The position numbers and the translations under genes were made by a program. This document shows positions 6,962 through 8,467 of a stretch of DNA of 8,467 bases, piece by piece (position 1 is the first letter of the stretch; every line of letters starts with the position of its first letter). Source of the DNA: an uncultured Clostridium sp. (lineage in GTDB: Bacteria; Bacillota; Clostridia; Peptostreptococcales; Peptostreptococcaceae); assembly GCA_900557165.1 (NCBI GenBank), contig USRS01000095.1, forward strand, positions 1-8,467, read 5' to 3'. The notes beneath the pieces were generated by a model that was given only the letters and a program-made list of their open reading frames with translations, made no database searches and was not told the DNA's origin.

Positions 6962-6981
6962 TTAGTTTTATAATAAACTAA
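6962..6981. promoter_or_regulatory. Dyad around a -10 box in the queG/rusA-like divergent gap
   Basis: TTAGTTT (6962-6968) and AAACTAA (6975-6981) are perfect complements flanking TATAAT (6969-6974), a plus-strand -10 hexamer for the RusA-like gene. On the minus strand the same bases offer TATAAA as a -10 toward queG. Neither direction has a good -35. The arrangement suggests an operator or a shared, overlapping divergent promoter. The hexamer and symmetry are seen; the promoter and regulator are inferred. Confidence 0.45.
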
Positions 6982-6985
6982 TGAT

Positions 6986-7002
6986 AAGGAAGTGATAATT
7001 TG
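6986..7002 (+). promoter_or_regulatory. RBS fixing a TTG start for the RusA-like gene
   Basis: AAGGAAGTGA (6986-6995) lies four bases before TTG at 7000-7002. The nearby ATG (6981) and GTG (6992) codons run into stops within a few codons. The conserved opening I-K-L-T-I-P-G-R-P follows the TTG directly, so TTG is the only start that keeps the whole domain with a ribosome binding site. Confidence 0.8.
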
Positions 7003-7404
7003 ATTAAACTAACAATCCCAGGAAGGCCTATTAGTAAATCTAATTTTAAACTGCATAATGTCCATGGTCAAGCATGGATGCCATCCACAGGAAAATATTC
7101 AAAATATGTAGCCTATGAAAATATGATCGCTGGCTATATAAACAAACAATATGACGGAGAAGTCATAGAAGAAGACTTAATTACAGTTATGAAGTTATAT
7201 TTTCCAAATAAAAGAATGGGGGATTTACATAATTATCCTAAAAGTATTTGTGATGGAATTGAAAAAAGTGGTATTATAAAAAATGATAAACAACTAAAAC
7301 CTGTGTTATTATTTGATTTTATTGATAAAGAAAATCCTAGAGTGGAAATTGAACTTTATCCAGTTTCTCAATATAATATTACATACGATATTATCCCCAA
7401 ATAA
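7000..7404 (+). CDS. RusA-like Holliday junction resolvase homologue
   Basis: A 134-residue protein with the RusA-family layout: an N-terminal beta strand (IKLTIPGRP, 2-10) and the signature GDLHNYPKSICDGIEKSGIIKNDKQL (74-99). RusA proteins are dimeric, Mg-dependent endonucleases that cut four-way DNA junctions, usually encoded by phages and prophages. Aligned by eye with E. coli RusA, D75 matches D70, K81 matches K76 and D96 matches D91, but H77 takes the place of essential D72 and N95 the place of D90. It may be inactive, use metal differently, or bind DNA without cutting. No phage genes flank it and its composition looks like that of its neighbours, so it seems resident. Translation starts at TTG and ends in tandem stops TAA-TAG (7402-7407). 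No terminator is visible before glsA, so readthrough into glsA is possible. Confidence 0.75.
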   Translation: MIKLTIPGRPISKSNFKLHNVHGQAWMPSTGKYSKYVAYENMIAGYINKQYDGEVIEEDLITVMKLYFPNKRMGDLHNYPKSICDGIEKSGIIKNDKQLKPVLLFDFIDKENPRVEIELYPVSQYNITYDIIPK

Positions 7405-7461
7405 TAGTATTTTATATCTAATCGGTTTATATTATTACTAATTTATATTTTTAAATAATTT

Positions 7462-7486
7462 TATAATTTAACAAACATCAGGAGGT
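7462..7486 (+). promoter_or_regulatory. Candidate -10 box and strong RBS of glsA
   Basis: TATAAT at 7462-7467 could be the -10 of a glsA promoter with a leader of about 20 nt. No good -35 is found 16-18 bp upstream in this very AT-rich gap. AGGAGGT (7480-7486), eight bases before the ATG at 7495, is a near-perfect Shine-Dalgarno sequence and fixes the start. Confidence 0.45.
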
Positions 7487-7494
7487 CTATCAAT

Positions 7495-8412
7495 ATGAAA
7501 TCTATATTAGAAAATACAATTTCATCTAATAAAAAATATACTTCTAACGGAAAAGTTGCCAGTTATATTCCTGAATTAAAAAAAGCAAATCAAGACGATT
7601 TAGGTATTTGCATAATTGATAAAAATAATAATATGTACTGTGCTGGTGATTATAATAAAAAATTCACCATACAAAGTATTTCTAAACCTATAGTATTAGC
7701 CCTTGCCTTAATGGATAATGAATGGGAATATGTATTTTCAAAAGTTGGTATGGAGCCAAGTGGAGATCCTTTTAACTCCATAATGAAATTGGAAACTAAT
7801 GATACTAAAAAACCATGCAATCCAATGATTAATGCAGGTGCCATAGCAACTACAGCTTTAATTAAAGGTAAAGATTTACAAGAAAAAGAGGAAAGAATGA
7901 TTTCTTTCTTCAGAAAACTAGCTAAAAATGACTCTCTTCAAATAAATGAAGATGTTTATAAATCTGAAAAGTTAACAGGTGATAGAAATAGAGCCATGGG
8001 TTATTTATTAAAAAATGATGGCTTTATTGAAGGTGATGTGGAAGAAGTTCTTGATTTATACTTTAAACAATGTTCCATAGAAATTGATACAGTAGATTTA
8101 GCTAGAATAGGATTATTATTTGCAAATTACGGAATAGATATGGAAACTGGTGAACGTATAATCAGTGAAGATATTTCTAGAATGGTAAAAACATTTATGG
8201 TAACTTGCGGAATGTATGATGCTTCTGGAGAATTTGCTCTTAAAGTTGGAATACCTGCCAAATCAGGTGTTGGTGGAGGTATAATGGCCTCTGTTCCAAA
8301 AAGAATGGGTATAGGAGTATTTGGGCCAGCTTTAGATAAAAAAGGAAACAGTATCGCTGGACTAAAAATTCTTGAAGATTTATCAAAAGAATTAGAGTTA
8401 AATATTTTTTAA
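7495..8412 (+). CDS. glsA: Glutaminase (serine-dependent, GlsA family)
   Basis: Hydrolyses L-glutamine to L-glutamate and ammonia in the cytoplasm. At 305 residues it has the normal length of bacterial GlsA (YbaS/YneH/YbgJ). The fold is beta-lactamase-like: the catalytic S-x-x-K motif is S61-I-S-K64 in FTIQSISKP. NPMINAGAI (109-117) carries the conserved substrate-binding asparagine, and the YKSEKLTGDRNRAMGYLLK block and the SGVGGGI loop near residue 260 are intact. No regulatory or ankyrin domains are present, as is normal in bacteria. The start is supported by AGGAGGT. Clostridial GlsA proteins are sometimes linked to glutamate-dependent acid resistance, but no gadB or gadC lies in this window, so here only glutamine use can be inferred. 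It is followed closely by two hairpins. Confidence 0.96.
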   Translation: MKSILENTISSNKKYTSNGKVASYIPELKKANQDDLGICIIDKNNNMYCAGDYNKKFTIQSISKPIVLALALMDNEWEYVFSKVGMEPSGDPFNSIMKLETNDTKKPCNPMINAGAIATTALIKGKDLQEKEERMISFFRKLAKNDSLQINEDVYKSEKLTGDRNRAMGYLLKNDGFIEGDVEEVLDLYFKQCSIEIDTVDLARIGLLFANYGIDMETGERIISEDISRMVKTFMVTCGMYDASGEFALKVGIPAKSGVGGGIMASVPKRMGIGVFGPALDKKGNSIAGLKILEDLSKELELNIF

Positions 8413-8437
8413 TAAAAAATGACCTATAAATAGGTCA
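8411..8437 (-). terminator. Hairpin oriented to terminate a convergent gene
   Basis: TGACCTA (8420-8426) and TAGGTCA (8431-8437) form a perfect 7-bp stem with the loop TAAA, directly after the glsA stop. The T-tract lies on the minus strand (complement of 8411-8419), while the plus side continues CCTTAAC. It is therefore best placed to stop transcription entering from a minus-strand gene beyond the window, and may help glsA only weakly. Confidence 0.6.
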
Positions 8438-8441
8438 CCTT

Positions 8442-8467
8442 AACTGACACCTAACGGTCGTCAGTTT
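8442..8467 (+). terminator. Second hairpin after glsA, cut by the window end
   Basis: AACTGAC-ACC (8442-8451) pairs with GGT-C-GTCAGTT (8456-8466) across the loop TAAC with one bulged C, giving a 10-bp stem. It is richer in G+C than the surroundings. At least three T follow (8465-8467) before the sequence ends, so it is a plausible glsA terminator. The full T-run and any repeat boundary are out of view. Confidence 0.55.

Noticed and set aside
7000..7404. Prophage remnant around the RusA-like gene
   Set aside because: The flanking genes are queG and glsA, with no integrase, attachment-site repeat, other phage gene or evident shift in composition.
7650..7844. Minus-strand open frame of 64 codons inside glsA
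   Set aside because: Antisense to the catalytic region of a strongly conserved glutaminase.

Overview
The window is strongly AT-rich. It carries compact chromosomal genes with strong GGAGG-type ribosome binding sites, short gaps and T-rich hairpin terminators. Together with the protein families present (clostridial-type DegV, VanW/G5 wall protein, LonC-like AAA_32 protease, short QueG), this points to a low-GC Firmicute of the class Clostridia. Species cannot be fixed from the sequence alone. There are no tRNA or rRNA genes, insertion sequences, CRISPR arrays or clear prophage modules, and no gene-free stretch longer than 300 bases.

Layout. Bases 1-86 hold a perfect 16-bp inverted repeat with a DnaA-box 9-mer and the terminator of the first gene. 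Six genes on the minus strand follow, read from right to left in transcription order: queG (epoxyqueuosine reductase, 6936-6031), ending in its own terminator; a LonC/YcbZ-like protease (5904-3673), with a candidate promoter and a strong terminator; nth (endonuclease III, 3527-2901), overlapping by 4 bp a VanW/G5 cell-envelope protein (2904-1567); then trmL (tRNA wobble 2'-O-methyltransferase, 1448-978), with its own extended -10 promoter, and degV (fatty-acid-binding protein, 935-87). Two plus-strand genes complete the window: a RusA-like nuclease homologue (7000-7404, TTG start), divergent from queG, and glsA (glutaminase, 7495-8412), followed by two hairpins.

How the genes fit together. 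This is mostly a housekeeping neighbourhood. Two genes act on the tRNA wobble position (trmL and queG), one repairs oxidised bases (nth), one is a protein-quality-control protease, one is a cell-envelope protein and two are metabolic (degV in lipid handling, glsA in glutamine use). Only nth-vanW (overlap) and probably trmL-degV (42-bp gap) look like operons.

I see no convincing undescribed multi-gene system. The best leads are: the solitary RusA-like protein, whose second catalytic aspartate position is histidine; dyad symmetries placed exactly on or just after promoters (6962-6981 and 1485-1502); the inverted repeat with a DnaA box at the left edge; and the paired hairpins at the right edge, one of which is oriented to terminate an unseen convergent gene.
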